A DNA stretch of 34,782 nt, taken from NCBI RefSeq assembly GCF_002506585.1, contig NZ_DAXW01000003.1, forward strand, positions 144,495 through 179,276. Reading direction: 5' to 3'. Positions 24,838 through 32,849 of the stretch are shown piece after piece. A model generated the notes under the pieces. The model saw only the letters and a list, made by a program, of their open reading frames with translations, was not told the DNA's origin and did not search any database. Source of the stretch: Methanoculleus sp. UBA430. Its GTDB lineage: Archaea; Halobacteriota; Methanomicrobia; Methanomicrobiales; Methanoculleaceae. A program made the translations under genes and the position numbers. The stretch's first letter is position 1. The number at the start of each line of letters is the position of its first letter.

Positions 24838-25086
24838 TCAGAACAGAAGCAGCAGTGCAACCACAAGACCGAAGATGACGATGGTTTCGGGAATAACTGT
24901 CAGGAGCAGCACCAGACCGAATACGTCGCGGTTCTCTGCCGTCGCCCCGACCGCAGCAGAACCGATCGCCATCTCGGCGACACCGGCGCCGATGCCGGTG
25001 AGGCCGACAGCGAGGCCTGCACCGAGTGCTTTCATTCCCAACTGCGATGCCTGTACCATTTCAAGAGTCATGCCAACATCTACCAT
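24838..25086 (-). CDS. atpK: A-type ATP synthase subunit K (membrane rotor, c subunit)
   Basis: This 82-residue single hairpin has two transmembrane helices (about 18-47 and 55-82). The ion-binding carboxylate is E67 in VIPETIVIFGLV, and a second Glu (E38) lies in the first helix in GVAEMAIG. One carboxylate hairpin per subunit is the ordinary form, not the doubled or tripled form found in some methanogens. Whether sodium or protons are carried cannot be settled from this alone. It lies 2 nt downstream of atpI. Confidence 0.95.
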   Translation of the reverse strand: MVDVGMTLEMVQASQLGMKALGAGLAVGLTGIGAGVAEMAIGSAAVGATAENRDVFGLVLLLTVIPETIVIFGLVVALLLLF

Positions 25087-25088
25087 TT

Positions 25089-27053
25089 TTACTCCTCCAT
25101 AAACTTAGATTTCATGCCAAATGGATTGTACTTCTTGCCTCCACCTTTGTAGAACTTGGTGAAGAACTCAACATAGTGAAGACGAATCGAGTGCAGACCG
25201 CCGCCGAGGAGACCAAGTGCTGTGTTTAGCAGGTGGCCCAACAGGAGGACGAGAATGCCGAAGATGATGATGATCACGCCGACCGGTGTGATCGCTTCAA
25301 GCTGGGGCTGTATCATCATGCCAATCGCGATGAAGTTGACCACCATCGCAATAGCGACCGAGGATAAGCCCACCGCCACAAGACGGGCGTAAGATAACAC
25401 GTGACTGATGATCGACGGGAGTTCGACGAGCTCGAGCGGATTCTCCTGGGCGATGCCTATGATGCCTGCCACCAGAAGGACTGCTCCTGCTACGGCGGCA
25501 ACGTTGAACCCCATGACGACAACAGGAAGACCCGTCAGGTCGGGCATCAACGGAATGGCGTAGAAGGCCCAGATCATGATGATGATCCCCCACATCGTCC
25601 CGAGCCATCCGGCGTTGGCGATTGCCGCCTTGGCCGCATGCTTCCCATGGTGGAACTTCCGGGCATTGACCATGCCGAGGATGCGCCCGAGCGTGATGTG
25701 CAGGATACCGATCCAGATCGCAAGGACCATGAGCTCGGCTACCTGGGGGCCGTGACCGCCCGCGGCAACCCCTATGTTGAGGTGCCGGGAGAAGAACAGC
25801 GCCGGCCATGGGAGCGCAGCCCCGAAGAATTCGCTGTAGAGTATGCCGAATATGATGCTTGAGATGCTTGCGTAACTGAGCACCTTGAGGAGCATCCTTC
25901 CTTCGTCGCCTTTCAGGAACTTCCGCAGCCCGAGGCTCAGGGCAAGCAGGATTGCTCCGTAGCCCACGTCGCCGAGGATCAACCCAAAGAAGATGGGAAA
26001 CACAACGGCTACCATCAGCGTCGGGTCGAGCTCGGAGTACCTGGGCCGCGCGTAGATATCCATGAGCACCTGGGTCGGTGAGGCGAACGACGGGTTCTCA
26101 TACTCCACCGGGACACGGGAATCGTCCTCGATCTCCAGTTCTTCGATGTATACCCGCCCACCGGTCACCCGCTCGAGTGCATCCCGGATCCTCTCCGCCT
26201 GATCGCCAGGCACCCACCCTTCAGTGATAAAGGTCTCCTCTGTGGTAGCAAACCGCAACGGGGCTTCCGCCCGCTCTACATCAGCCGTGAGTAGTTCATC
26301 GCATGCTACCAGGAGATCGGTGTGCCTCTCCCGGACCCCCGCTATCTTCTCATTGACCGCGGCAATCTCGGTATTTGCCTGCCGGGTCTCGTCGATATGA
26401 GCCGCCAGGCGATCAGCCGGCGCCCCGGTCTCCTCCGGGATGGGGATCACCTGGAACCCGGCATCGAGAAGGGTTCGCTCGACCTCTTCACGGTGCTCGT
26501 TTGCCACCACGACGACGATCATGTTGCCGTCCACCTTATCGGAAAAATATTTCTCGTGGGGGACGTCGATGGACACATCGTGCATGATATGCCCGGTAAA
26601 GACGGTAAACCGCGTATACCCGCGGTAGAGTTCCAGATCCAGGGGGACCGCAGCAAACGGTTCCAGTTCTCTTGCGCGTTGCTCGTGCTCCTTCTGCCGC
26701 GCCTCCAGCTTCGAGCGTGTTGCGACGAGGTCTTCTACCTCCTTCTGGATGGAGGGAAGATCCGTCTCTATCATCGCCCTGACCTTCGATGCGGGGAGCT
26801 TTGTTCTGATTTCTACGTTATCCGGGTCTATCCCGCACGCATTCTCGATCGCTCTGACCTTGATGAGCGCCGAAGCCGCATCGCTCGCCCCGGGAAGCGG
26901 GTGGCCGATCGAGAGCGCTTCAGCGGACTCGCTCTCCGGCACGAAGTCTTCGATGTGATAGACGTTGTGACGGTAGAGCTCGCTGATGATGGTCTCGATC
27001 TCACCCTTCGGGGTCGCGATGAGCAGCCGGCGCATCTGTTCAGGCCGTAACAT
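25089..27053 (-). CDS. atpI: A-type ATP synthase subunit I (membrane stator, a subunit)
   Basis: The protein is about 654 residues. The soluble N-terminal half has two coiled-coil stretches that anchor the peripheral stalks. The C-terminal half has about eight transmembrane helices, beginning around FPIFFGLILGDVGYGAILL and including SHVLSYARLVAVGLSSVAIA with the ion-channel Arg. The ATG at 27053 is chosen because AAGGAG lies 7 nt upstream; earlier in-frame starts lack such a site. It overlaps the end of atpH by 14 nt. Confidence 0.95.
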   Translation of the reverse strand: MLRPEQMRRLLIATPKGEIETIISELYRHNVYHIEDFVPESESAEALSIGHPLPGASDAASALIKVRAIENACGIDPDNVEIRTKLPASKVRAMIETDLPSIQKEVEDLVATRSKLEARQKEHEQRARELEPFAAVPLDLELYRGYTRFTVFTGHIMHDVSIDVPHEKYFSDKVDGNMIVVVVANEHREEVERTLLDAGFQVIPIPEETGAPADRLAAHIDETRQANTEIAAVNEKIAGVRERHTDLLVACDELLTADVERAEAPLRFATTEETFITEGWVPGDQAERIRDALERVTGGRVYIEELEIEDDSRVPVEYENPSFASPTQVLMDIYARPRYSELDPTLMVAVVFPIFFGLILGDVGYGAILLALSLGLRKFLKGDEGRMLLKVLSYASISSIIFGILYSEFFGAALPWPALFFSRHLNIGVAAGGHGPQVAELMVLAIWIGILHITLGRILGMVNARKFHHGKHAAKAAIANAGWLGTMWGIIIMIWAFYAIPLMPDLTGLPVVVMGFNVAAVAGAVLLVAGIIGIAQENPLELVELPSIISHVLSYARLVAVGLSSVAIAMVVNFIAIGMMIQPQLEAITPVGVIIIIFGILVLLLGHLLNTALGLLGGGLHSIRLHYVEFFTKFYKGGGKKYNPFGMKSKFMEE

Positions 27054-27369
27054 GCAGTTGCTCCTTAAACCGTGCAACAATCAAGTCTACAGCTCTTGCA
27101 AGGTTCTTGTTCCCCGCTGCCTTCAGCTGTTCTGCGCGCGCTTCACCCTCCTTAACAATCTCTGCATATCTGCTCTGCGCCTGGGCCCGTGCCTCGGCAA
27201 GGCGTTGATTCCTGTACTCCGCGGCATCGTTCTGTGCCTTCAGGACCAGGTTGTCAGCCTCCATCTCGGCATCCGAGAGGCTCTTCTTCCTCTCAGCCTG
27301 CGCATCACGGATCATTGCCTGATACTCTTCTTCAGTTTCCCTGATGCTTTTCAGGACATCGGTCTTCAT
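27040..27369 (-). CDS. atpH: A-type ATP synthase subunit H (peripheral stalk)
   Basis: This 109-residue, almost entirely coiled-coil protein pairs with subunit E. Continuous heptad-like sequence (SIRETEEEYQAMIRDAQAER and onward) is rich in Ala, Glu, Lys and Arg. The ATG at 27369 has a near-perfect ribosome site (AAGGAGGG, about 6 nt upstream). It is the first gene of the operon and overlaps atpI. Confidence 0.92.
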   Translation of the reverse strand: MKTDVLKSIRETEEEYQAMIRDAQAERKKSLSDAEMEADNLVLKAQNDAAEYRNQRLAEARAQAQSRYAEIVKEGEARAEQLKAAGNKNLARAVDLIVARFKEQLHVTA

Positions 27370-27414
27370 CAAACCCTCCTTCTCACGGCTCATGAATATT
27401 TGATGAAAATAAGC

Positions 27415-27422
27415 ATATATTT
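27415..27422 (-). promoter_or_regulatory. Box A of the ATP synthase operon
   Basis: On the minus strand AATAAATATATGC lies about 50 nt upstream of the atpH ATG. It would start transcription near 27393 and give a short leader containing the strong ribosome site. The box overlaps the stop codon of the preceding 178-residue gene. Confidence 0.6.
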
Positions 27423-27957
27423 ATTGTTGTTTGTCCGCGGAGGAATTTTCCGTTTCCAGATGCTTCACTGTCACCCCGAAGGGCAGTTGTTCGATCGAAA
27501 CGCCCCCGGGAATTCCGGCAAGCGAGAGCCCGGAGAGCTCCGTCGACGAGCAGAGCAGGTGCTGCTCGGGATGGGTCCCCCGGCGAATATCGCAGGAGAG
27601 AACGATCTCCGGGGCGACTGAGACGACCATCGATAACCGCTTCGACCCGGGGTGGTCCTTCGGGAGGACGACGAGGGGGATATGGTATCGCCGGACCATC
27701 TCGAGCATCATGCGTGCCTGCTCGACAGGCCCGCCTTCCGGCATGGAGACGGCAATCAGGTCGTCGGGGTCGACTGCGAGGCAGTACTCGTCGTCAGGGA
27801 CCTCGATGCAGAGTGTGAACCGGGAACCGGCGTTCCCCACAAGCAGAAAAGAGCGTTCTCCCTGGATGAGCAGGAGGTCCCCCCCGAGGGGTACGGTCAT
27901 CCCGCCCGGCCCGGCGGGGGGGCTCCCGGAAGCGCCGCCTTCAGACTTCTTCGACAT
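27421..27957 (-). CDS. Unrecognised 178-residue protein upstream of the ATP synthase operon
   Basis: I do not recognise the family. The first 20 residues are low complexity (Gly, Pro, Ser). The rest is a compact, soluble-looking alpha/beta sequence with LIQGERSFLLVGNAGSRFTL near 30-49, a helix around EQARMMLEMVRRYHIPLVVL, and a Cys in VLSCDIRRGTH. No signal peptide or membrane span is seen. The ATG at 27957 lies inside the end of the zinc-ribbon gene (17-nt overlap); an ATG at 27900 would remove the low-complexity start. The overlap suggests co-expression with the zinc-ribbon protein. The function is unknown. Confidence 0.7.
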   Translation of the reverse strand: MSKKSEGGASGSPPAGPGGMTVPLGGDLLLIQGERSFLLVGNAGSRFTLCIEVPDDEYCLAVDPDDLIAVSMPEGGPVEQARMMLEMVRRYHIPLVVLPKDHPGSKRLSMVVSVAPEIVLSCDIRRGTHPEQHLLCSSTELSGLSLAGIPGGVSIEQLPFGVTVKHLETENSSADKQQ

Positions 27958-28096
27958 CTTCCGACTGGCAGCTCGGGCACATGGGCCGCTTTCCGACGCC
28001 TTTGAATCGCTCGCCGCACTCTTTGCACCGGTAACTTGTGCCCTTTACCCGCTCATCATCAAACTCGATATCGACAGGTCCACCAACTGTACACAT
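27941..28096 (-). CDS. Small zinc-ribbon protein (51 residues)
   Basis: A short gene read on the minus strand encodes MCTVGGPVDIEFDDERVKGT, then YRCKECGERFKG, then PMCPSCQSEDVEEV. Two CxxC knuckles (C24/C27 and C40/C43) form a classical zinc ribbon, separated by 12 residues. A box A (TTTTATAT at 28131-28138) predicts a start about 25 nt downstream, close to the ATG. GGTGAT lies 6 nt before it. It overlaps the following 178-residue gene by 17 nt. Such tiny proteins often bind RNA or act as protein adaptors; here the role is unknown. Motif spacing, promoter and coupling all support a real gene. Confidence 0.82.
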   Translation of the reverse strand: MCTVGGPVDIEFDDERVKGTSYRCKECGERFKGVGKRPMCPSCQSEDVEEV

Positions 28097-28130
28097 CTGG
28101 CATCACCAGGAGAGAAGTGGGGGGCGGAGA

Positions 28131-28138
28131 ATATAAAA
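28131..28138 (-). promoter_or_regulatory. Box A for the zinc-ribbon gene
   Basis: Minus-strand sequence GGGTTTTATATTC is followed about 25 nt later by a predicted start near 28109. The leader to the ATG at 28096 is about 13 nt. Confidence 0.6.
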
Positions 28139-28187
28139 CCCTATCGCGGCACCCCGGGCGGGAGGGGGCGCGGAAGGTATAAGGGCC

Positions 28188-30128
28188 CTAGACAACGACG
28201 GTGAAGACCACGAGCGCGATGATGAGCATTACGGCTGCGTGTTTGACGCCCGCCCGGATCGACGCCTCCCCCATCTGCCCGGCGATCAGGCCGGAGAAGA
28301 GTGCCTGGATGAGGCACCCGTGGTAGAGGAGGCGTTCGAAGGTTATGATGGGGGTGTGCCCGATAGGCACTGCGGCGGCCACCGTGCCGCCGGTGGAGAG
28401 GGCGTTGACATCGGCCAGCACGGAGAGAAACTGGATATCGATGATGGTCACAACGAAGACGAAGACGATGAAGACCAGGTAGATGATGGCGGTGTAGATG
28501 AACATATCAGCCTCTCTCTCGCGCTTGAGGTTCTCCGAGATCGCTGCGTCGCGGGCTGCGATGTTCAGCACTTCACCGATAGATCCGGTCATCCGGCTCG
28601 CTGTCGTGATCAGGGTCACCGCCCGGGCGATGGTGGGGGTGCGTATCCGCTCCTCAAACCGCACGAGCGCCTCCTGGACGCTGGCACCCCACTCGATGTC
28701 ACGCTTGACCTTCCGGATCTCGTAGGTCAGCACCCCGAGATCTGCCTTTACGAGGATCGAGATCGCCTGCGCGAGTGTCAGGCCCACCTGGTTTATTCCG
28801 GAGAGGCGATTGAGGAACTCGGGGATCGCCGCTTCGAGCCCCATCACCTTTCTCCGCCAGAACAGGTGAACGATGCCGAAAGGGAGAAGGACGATCAACA
28901 GCGCCACGATCATGTGGTCGTCCAGGACGTCGACGAGGATCTCGGGGTCGGCGTAGGCCGGGGTCGCAAGGACGGTGAGGAGGACGTACCCGAGCGCGAC
29001 CGGCACCGTCACGTAGAACGTCCGGTTCGGTTCGACGAGGAACGCCTGGAGGGGGTGGCGCACGAAGGCCCGGATTTTCCGGACCCGATCGTAACGCTCC
29101 AGTTGCCGGGAAGACTGCTCGTCGCCGGTACGCTCCTCGACCCGGACGTCGGCGAACTCACGGAGCCAGCGTGCCTCGGTATACCGCTCGACGGTCTCGG
29201 TCTTGATCGAGATTGCGTCGATTGCAAGGATGAAGAAGAGCGACCCGACCGGGATGAGGAGGTAGATGACGATGGAGAGTTCCAGGATCGGCGCGCCGCT
29301 CATGAGACCCATGACGACCATGACGATGATGATAAAAAGCGGGCCGGCGACAAAGAGCGTCACATAGGCCTCGGCAGCCAGCTGGAGCGTGGAAAGAAAG
29401 GTCTTCTGCTCGAACCGGGCATCTTCCTGGTATATCCGCACCCGGGCATCAAGGAACCCGAGTACGTCTCCCCCGCTCTCGACCACGGAGATGAGGTCCT
29501 GAACGAACTCCCGCAGTTTCTCCGAAGGGGTTGTCTCCTGCAGGTGCCGGAGCGCCGTGATCTGGTCGTAGCCGAAGTAGTCGGTGTCCCGGACGACGCG
29601 GCGGAACTCGTGGGCTGCTTCACCGTAGACCGCCGAGTTCATACTGATCGCCCGGAAGATCCCCATCATCTCCGCCCCGCCCTGACGCATGGCGTACATG
29701 TAGGAGACGGCGTTATGGAGCAGCAGGTTGATCCGGGTTGCCCGGTTCTTCTTCAGGATGGACGGGTATCGCAGGAAGAAGACGTAGGCGGCGTAAGCGG
29801 TGAGGACGAAGATGACTGCGCTCGCGGCGACCTGCAAGAGATCGATCATGGCGTCCGTCTGGACGAACCCCGGCAGCCGGAGGGCAAAGACGTTGTAGAC
29901 CCTGACCCTCACCTGCGGGAGAACTGCAAGATGCATCGCCAGGAACCCCAGAGTGGCCCAGAAGAGGCCGAAGAGCCCGGAGATGAGGAACGTTCGCAGG
30001 AGGTAGCGGTCAAGCGTCACCCCACTGTTCGCCGCAATGAGGTCCTCGTGGAGACCCCGGTAGCGCAGGGGGTCGCGTCCCACCCACCAGCGGACGAGTC
30101 GGCGGAACCGCGCGGCCGCGGGAAGCAT
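28188..30128 (-). CDS. TadC/ArlJ-like type II secretion F-domain membrane protein
   Basis: The protein has 646 residues and about nine to ten transmembrane helices. It carries two copies of the T2SSF domain: the first around residues 130-215 (HNAVSYMYAMRQGGAEMM and SVVESGGDVLGFLDA), the second around 440-530 (RLSGINQVGLTLAQAISIL and TTASRMTGSIGEVLNIAA). This is the integral-membrane platform of type IV pilus, archaellum or Tad-like machines that the ATPase turns or pushes. The ATG at 30128 overlaps the ATPase stop codon (TGATG), so the two proteins are coupled. No pilin gene with a class III signal peptide was seen adjacent. Confidence 0.88.
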   Translation of the reverse strand: MLPAAARFRRLVRWWVGRDPLRYRGLHEDLIAANSGVTLDRYLLRTFLISGLFGLFWATLGFLAMHLAVLPQVRVRVYNVFALRLPGFVQTDAMIDLLQVAASAVIFVLTAYAAYVFFLRYPSILKKNRATRINLLLHNAVSYMYAMRQGGAEMMGIFRAISMNSAVYGEAAHEFRRVVRDTDYFGYDQITALRHLQETTPSEKLREFVQDLISVVESGGDVLGFLDARVRIYQEDARFEQKTFLSTLQLAAEAYVTLFVAGPLFIIIVMVVMGLMSGAPILELSIVIYLLIPVGSLFFILAIDAISIKTETVERYTEARWLREFADVRVEERTGDEQSSRQLERYDRVRKIRAFVRHPLQAFLVEPNRTFYVTVPVALGYVLLTVLATPAYADPEILVDVLDDHMIVALLIVLLPFGIVHLFWRRKVMGLEAAIPEFLNRLSGINQVGLTLAQAISILVKADLGVLTYEIRKVKRDIEWGASVQEALVRFEERIRTPTIARAVTLITTASRMTGSIGEVLNIAARDAAISENLKREREADMFIYTAIIYLVFIVFVFVVTIIDIQFLSVLADVNALSTGGTVAAAVPIGHTPIITFERLLYHGCLIQALFSGLIAGQMGEASIRAGVKHAAVMLIIALVVFTVVV

Positions 30129-31813
30129 CACCGGATCAACCCACCAAGGTCGTCGAGGGAGGCGAGCACCCGGTCAGGCTCGATCGCGAAGGCCTGGATG
30201 ATCCGGGCAACCGCCCTGTAGTCTTTGATACCCTGCTCGCGCATCGCAAGAAGGATCTTCCGTCTAATCTGCAGTTCCTCGTCGAGCCGGGTCCGATTCC
30301 AGCCGCGGTATCCCATGATCTCGGCGTAGATCCGGGACCGTCCGGAATACGAGAAGGTGTCGGGTACGGGGTTGTACTCGTAGACCGTGTTCACCTGGAG
30401 GTTGCCGGTGAGCGGGTCGATCCCGGCCAGTTCGACGATCTCCCGGCACCTCCTCACGCGGTCGGGCCCCCGGTGGGTGAGCGCCTGGACGGATATGATG
30501 TCGAGCGCCTGGAGCATGTTCCTCGGCACGTTGAGCGGCTCGCTCCCCAGGCGGTGGATCGCCGCGTCGACCCCGCCGGCATGCATGGTGGAGAACGTCG
30601 TGTGCCCGGTATTCATCGCCTGAAAGAGCGTCTGGGCTTCCCTCCCCCGGACCTCCCCGACAAGGATGTACTCGGGGCGCTGCCGCATCGCGGCCTTGAG
30701 GAGATCGAACATCCCGATGGTGATGGTGCCGGACCCCTCGAATGCCGTCTCGCGTGTGACGCTCGCGATCCAGTTCTCGTGAAAGAGCGTGATCTCGCGG
30801 GTGTCCTCGATGGAGACAATCTTTGCAAGCGGGGGGATGAAGAGAGCGACCGCGTTGAGCGACGTGGTCTTTCCCGATGCGGTGCCGCCGATGAAGAGCA
30901 GGCTCTTGTTGTTCTCGATCGCCATCCAGAAGTAGACGAGCTGATCGACGTCGAAAGTGTTCGTCTCGATCAGTTCCACGGGCGTAAGCGGTGTCTCGCG
31001 GAACTTCCGGATTGTGAATGACGTGCCGCGGGTGGTGACCTCGGTGCCGAAGGTGAGCTGCAACCGTGAGCCGTCGGGGAGGGTCGCGTCTACGATCGGG
31101 CTACCTATGGAGATGTGCTTCCCCGAACGCTGGGCGAGCGTGATCGCAAGCGAGTTTAAGGCCGACTCATCGAAGAGGATGTTCGTCTTGATGTTCTGGT
31201 GCTCCCGATGATACAGGAAGAGCGGAATTTGCGTGCCGTCACAGGATATATCCTCGATCCGGCTATCGTTGATCAGCGCATCGATACGCGACCAGCCGAG
31301 GAAGTTGCGTTCGAGGTAGTAACGGAGCCGGAAGACCGAAGCATCGGCGAGGGCGAGGCCGTACTCCACGAGGAGGCCCTCCATCTTCCCGGAAAGGACC
31401 TCCCGGCGGTCGGAGGCCATGTCATGGTCGTCGAGGATCAGAACGTCGCGGAGGTCGTCGAAGAGCCGTTCCAGGAGTTCGTACTCGAACTCCGAGAGCA
31501 CCGGCTCGAAGAGAAGGTATTCGGCCTGGTTTGTCTGCGTGTTCCGGGCTACCACGGCGAGGGCAAGCCCTTCGGTGATCCAGTAGCGGCCGATCTCCTG
31601 GTAGCCCGCCGGGACCACCGCATCCACGAGGTGGCCGTGCGTTGCGGGGTCATACCGCGCCGTGGCCCCGTTGTCCTTCCGGGGGCGGAGGAGACGGCCC
31701 AGGAGGCCAGTCGGACTGAACCGGGCCGTGTCTCTTCCTGCCGTCACCGCAGCACCCTCGCTGGACGGTGTGCTGCCTCCTTCAACCGTTGGCTCGCTGG
31801 CCTCCCCCTGCAT
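30128..31813 (-). CDS. GspE/ArlI-family secretion or pilus ATPase
   Basis: This 561-residue P-loop ATPase has Walker A GGTASGKT at 309-316, the Asp box VSIEDTRE at 333-340, Walker B LVGEVRGREA around 384-393 with catalytic E387, and the His box HTTFSTMHAG at 404-413. An N-terminal domain of about 170 residues precedes the core; its first 60 residues are low complexity. The ATG at 31813 has GGGAG about 4 nt upstream. The frame runs on to 32284, but that part is antisense to the KaiC-like gene and is rejected. It powers assembly or export together with the downstream F-domain protein. ArlI and TadA are the nearest characterised relatives. Confidence 0.9.
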   Translation of the reverse strand: MQGEASEPTVEGGSTPSSEGAAVTAGRDTARFSPTGLLGRLLRPRKDNGATARYDPATHGHLVDAVVPAGYQEIGRYWITEGLALAVVARNTQTNQAEYLLFEPVLSEFEYELLERLFDDLRDVLILDDHDMASDRREVLSGKMEGLLVEYGLALADASVFRLRYYLERNFLGWSRIDALINDSRIEDISCDGTQIPLFLYHREHQNIKTNILFDESALNSLAITLAQRSGKHISIGSPIVDATLPDGSRLQLTFGTEVTTRGTSFTIRKFRETPLTPVELIETNTFDVDQLVYFWMAIENNKSLLFIGGTASGKTTSLNAVALFIPPLAKIVSIEDTREITLFHENWIASVTRETAFEGSGTITIGMFDLLKAAMRQRPEYILVGEVRGREAQTLFQAMNTGHTTFSTMHAGGVDAAIHRLGSEPLNVPRNMLQALDIISVQALTHRGPDRVRRCREIVELAGIDPLTGNLQVNTVYEYNPVPDTFSYSGRSRIYAEIMGYRGWNRTRLDEELQIRRKILLAMREQGIKDYRAVARIIQAFAIEPDRVLASLDDLGGLIR

Positions 31814-31877
31814 ATGCTCCCGTGACCTCTCTTGCTCCAATCCCGGCCACCTTTCCCGGTGGATGGGCGGGCTAAGA

Positions 31878-31912
31878 TTTATACGTGTGATCTGGAGCGG
31901 CATCCTTATAAA
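31878..31912 (-). promoter_or_regulatory. Candidate box A elements for the secretion ATPase operon
   Basis: On the minus strand, GGTTTATAAG (31905-31914) and CGTATAAATC (about 31877-31886) both look like box A. Either would start transcription upstream of the ATG at 31813 with a leader of about 40-70 nt. Confidence 0.45.
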
Positions 31913-31980
31913 CCTGCTTTTTCGCGCAGAGTAGCCTCCTCCTGCCGCAACTTCCAGAGAACCCGCACAGGACCAGAACG

Positions 31981-31987
31981 TTTTAAT
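31981..31987 (+). promoter_or_regulatory. Box A for the KaiC-like gene pair
   Basis: TTTTAAT lies about 27 nt upstream of a predicted start near 32008, only a few bases before the ATG at 32013. A leaderless or near-leaderless message is predicted, consistent with no ribosome site at that ATG. Confidence 0.5.
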
Positions 31988-32012
31988 CGCGACTCTCATA
32001 TAGTAGATATCC

Positions 32013-32849
32013 ATGCATGACCGCCTCCAACTACGGATGCCGACGGGCATCGCCTCGCTCGATCCCGTGCTGGACGGGGGCGTTCCGCCGGGATCGGTGG
32101 TGCTGCTTCTCGGGGAGCACGGTGCCGGCAGCGTTGAGTTTGTACAGACCTCGCTCATGAACCTCTGCATCCTGAAGCGGAGCGGAGCGGCCGGCGAGCA
32201 CCTCATGCTCCCGGAGAGCGTCGCGTATGTGACGTTCACCCGGATGCAGGAGGATATCCTTGAGGAGATAGCCCTCTCGTTCAACCCGGGTCTTTACGAG
32301 CAACTTGAGACGGGGATCGTCTTTCACGACCTCTCGGAGCTCTACTTCGATGCCAGCATCGTCCCCCCGGGCTGGTACGGGGAGGGGAGCGTCATCGAAC
32401 GTCTGCAGAAGAAGCAGCGCAGGGAAGATGGCAGCATCCTTGCAGAACTCTCCCGGGTGCTTGACGGGTGCCCGAAGAACAGCCTGGTCATCCTGGACTC
32501 GCTGACCGATATCGCCCCGCCGCAGATGGAGGGGGTCCGGCGGCATGCGTTCGTCGCCTTCCTGCGCGGGCTGCAGCGGGCGGCGAAACGCCGGAACACC
32601 ACTGTCTATCTCCTGCTCACTTCCGGGATCCTGGACCGGTCGCAGGAACTTGAGATCGCCGACTGCGTCGACGCCACAATCCTCTTCCACTGGGAGGAGG
32701 CCGGCGCGCAGCGCCGGCAGCGGGTTATGTACTTCGGGAAGTTCCGGGGCGTGATGCCCCGCCTCGAGGACAGGGACCTGGTGAGGTTCGCGGTCTCGAT
32801 CTCGGCAACAGGGGGGTTTGAGGTGCGCAACATCAGGGTGGTGGTATAA
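32013..32849 (+). CDS. KaiC/RadA-superfamily protein with degenerate P-loop
   Basis: The protein has 278 residues. The N-terminus (GIASLDPVLDGGVPPGSVVL) has the usual KaiC-like lead-in to the P-loop, but the P-loop reads GEHGAGSV (34-41): the essential Lys and Ser/Thr are replaced by Ser and Val. A Walker B-like strand remains (NSLVILDSLTDI). It probably cannot hydrolyse ATP in the normal way and may act as a regulatory or structural partner of the intact KaiC-like protein encoded next, with which it shares a TAATG overlap. The family includes ArlH, which assembles on the ATPase of archaella. Divergent placement from a secretion ATPase supports that comparison. Confidence 0.82.
   Translation: MHDRLQLRMPTGIASLDPVLDGGVPPGSVVLLLGEHGAGSVEFVQTSLMNLCILKRSGAAGEHLMLPESVAYVTFTRMQEDILEEIALSFNPGLYEQLETGIVFHDLSELYFDASIVPPGWYGEGSVIERLQKKQRREDGSILAELSRVLDGCPKNSLVILDSLTDIAPPQMEGVRRHAFVAFLRGLQRAAKRRNTTVYLLLTSGILDRSQELEIADCVDATILFHWEEAGAQRRQRVMYFGKFRGVMPRLEDRDLVRFAVSISATGGFEVRNIRVVV

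Noticed and set aside
28239..30221. Long plus-strand frame of 660 codons opposite the F-domain protein
   Set aside because: Antisense shadow; extremely acidic and low complexity, opposite a clearly recognisable membrane protein.
31814..32284. N-terminal extension of the secretion ATPase frame to 718 residues
   Set aside because: It is antisense to the KaiC-like gene, is of low-complexity composition, and the ATG at 31813 has a ribosome site.
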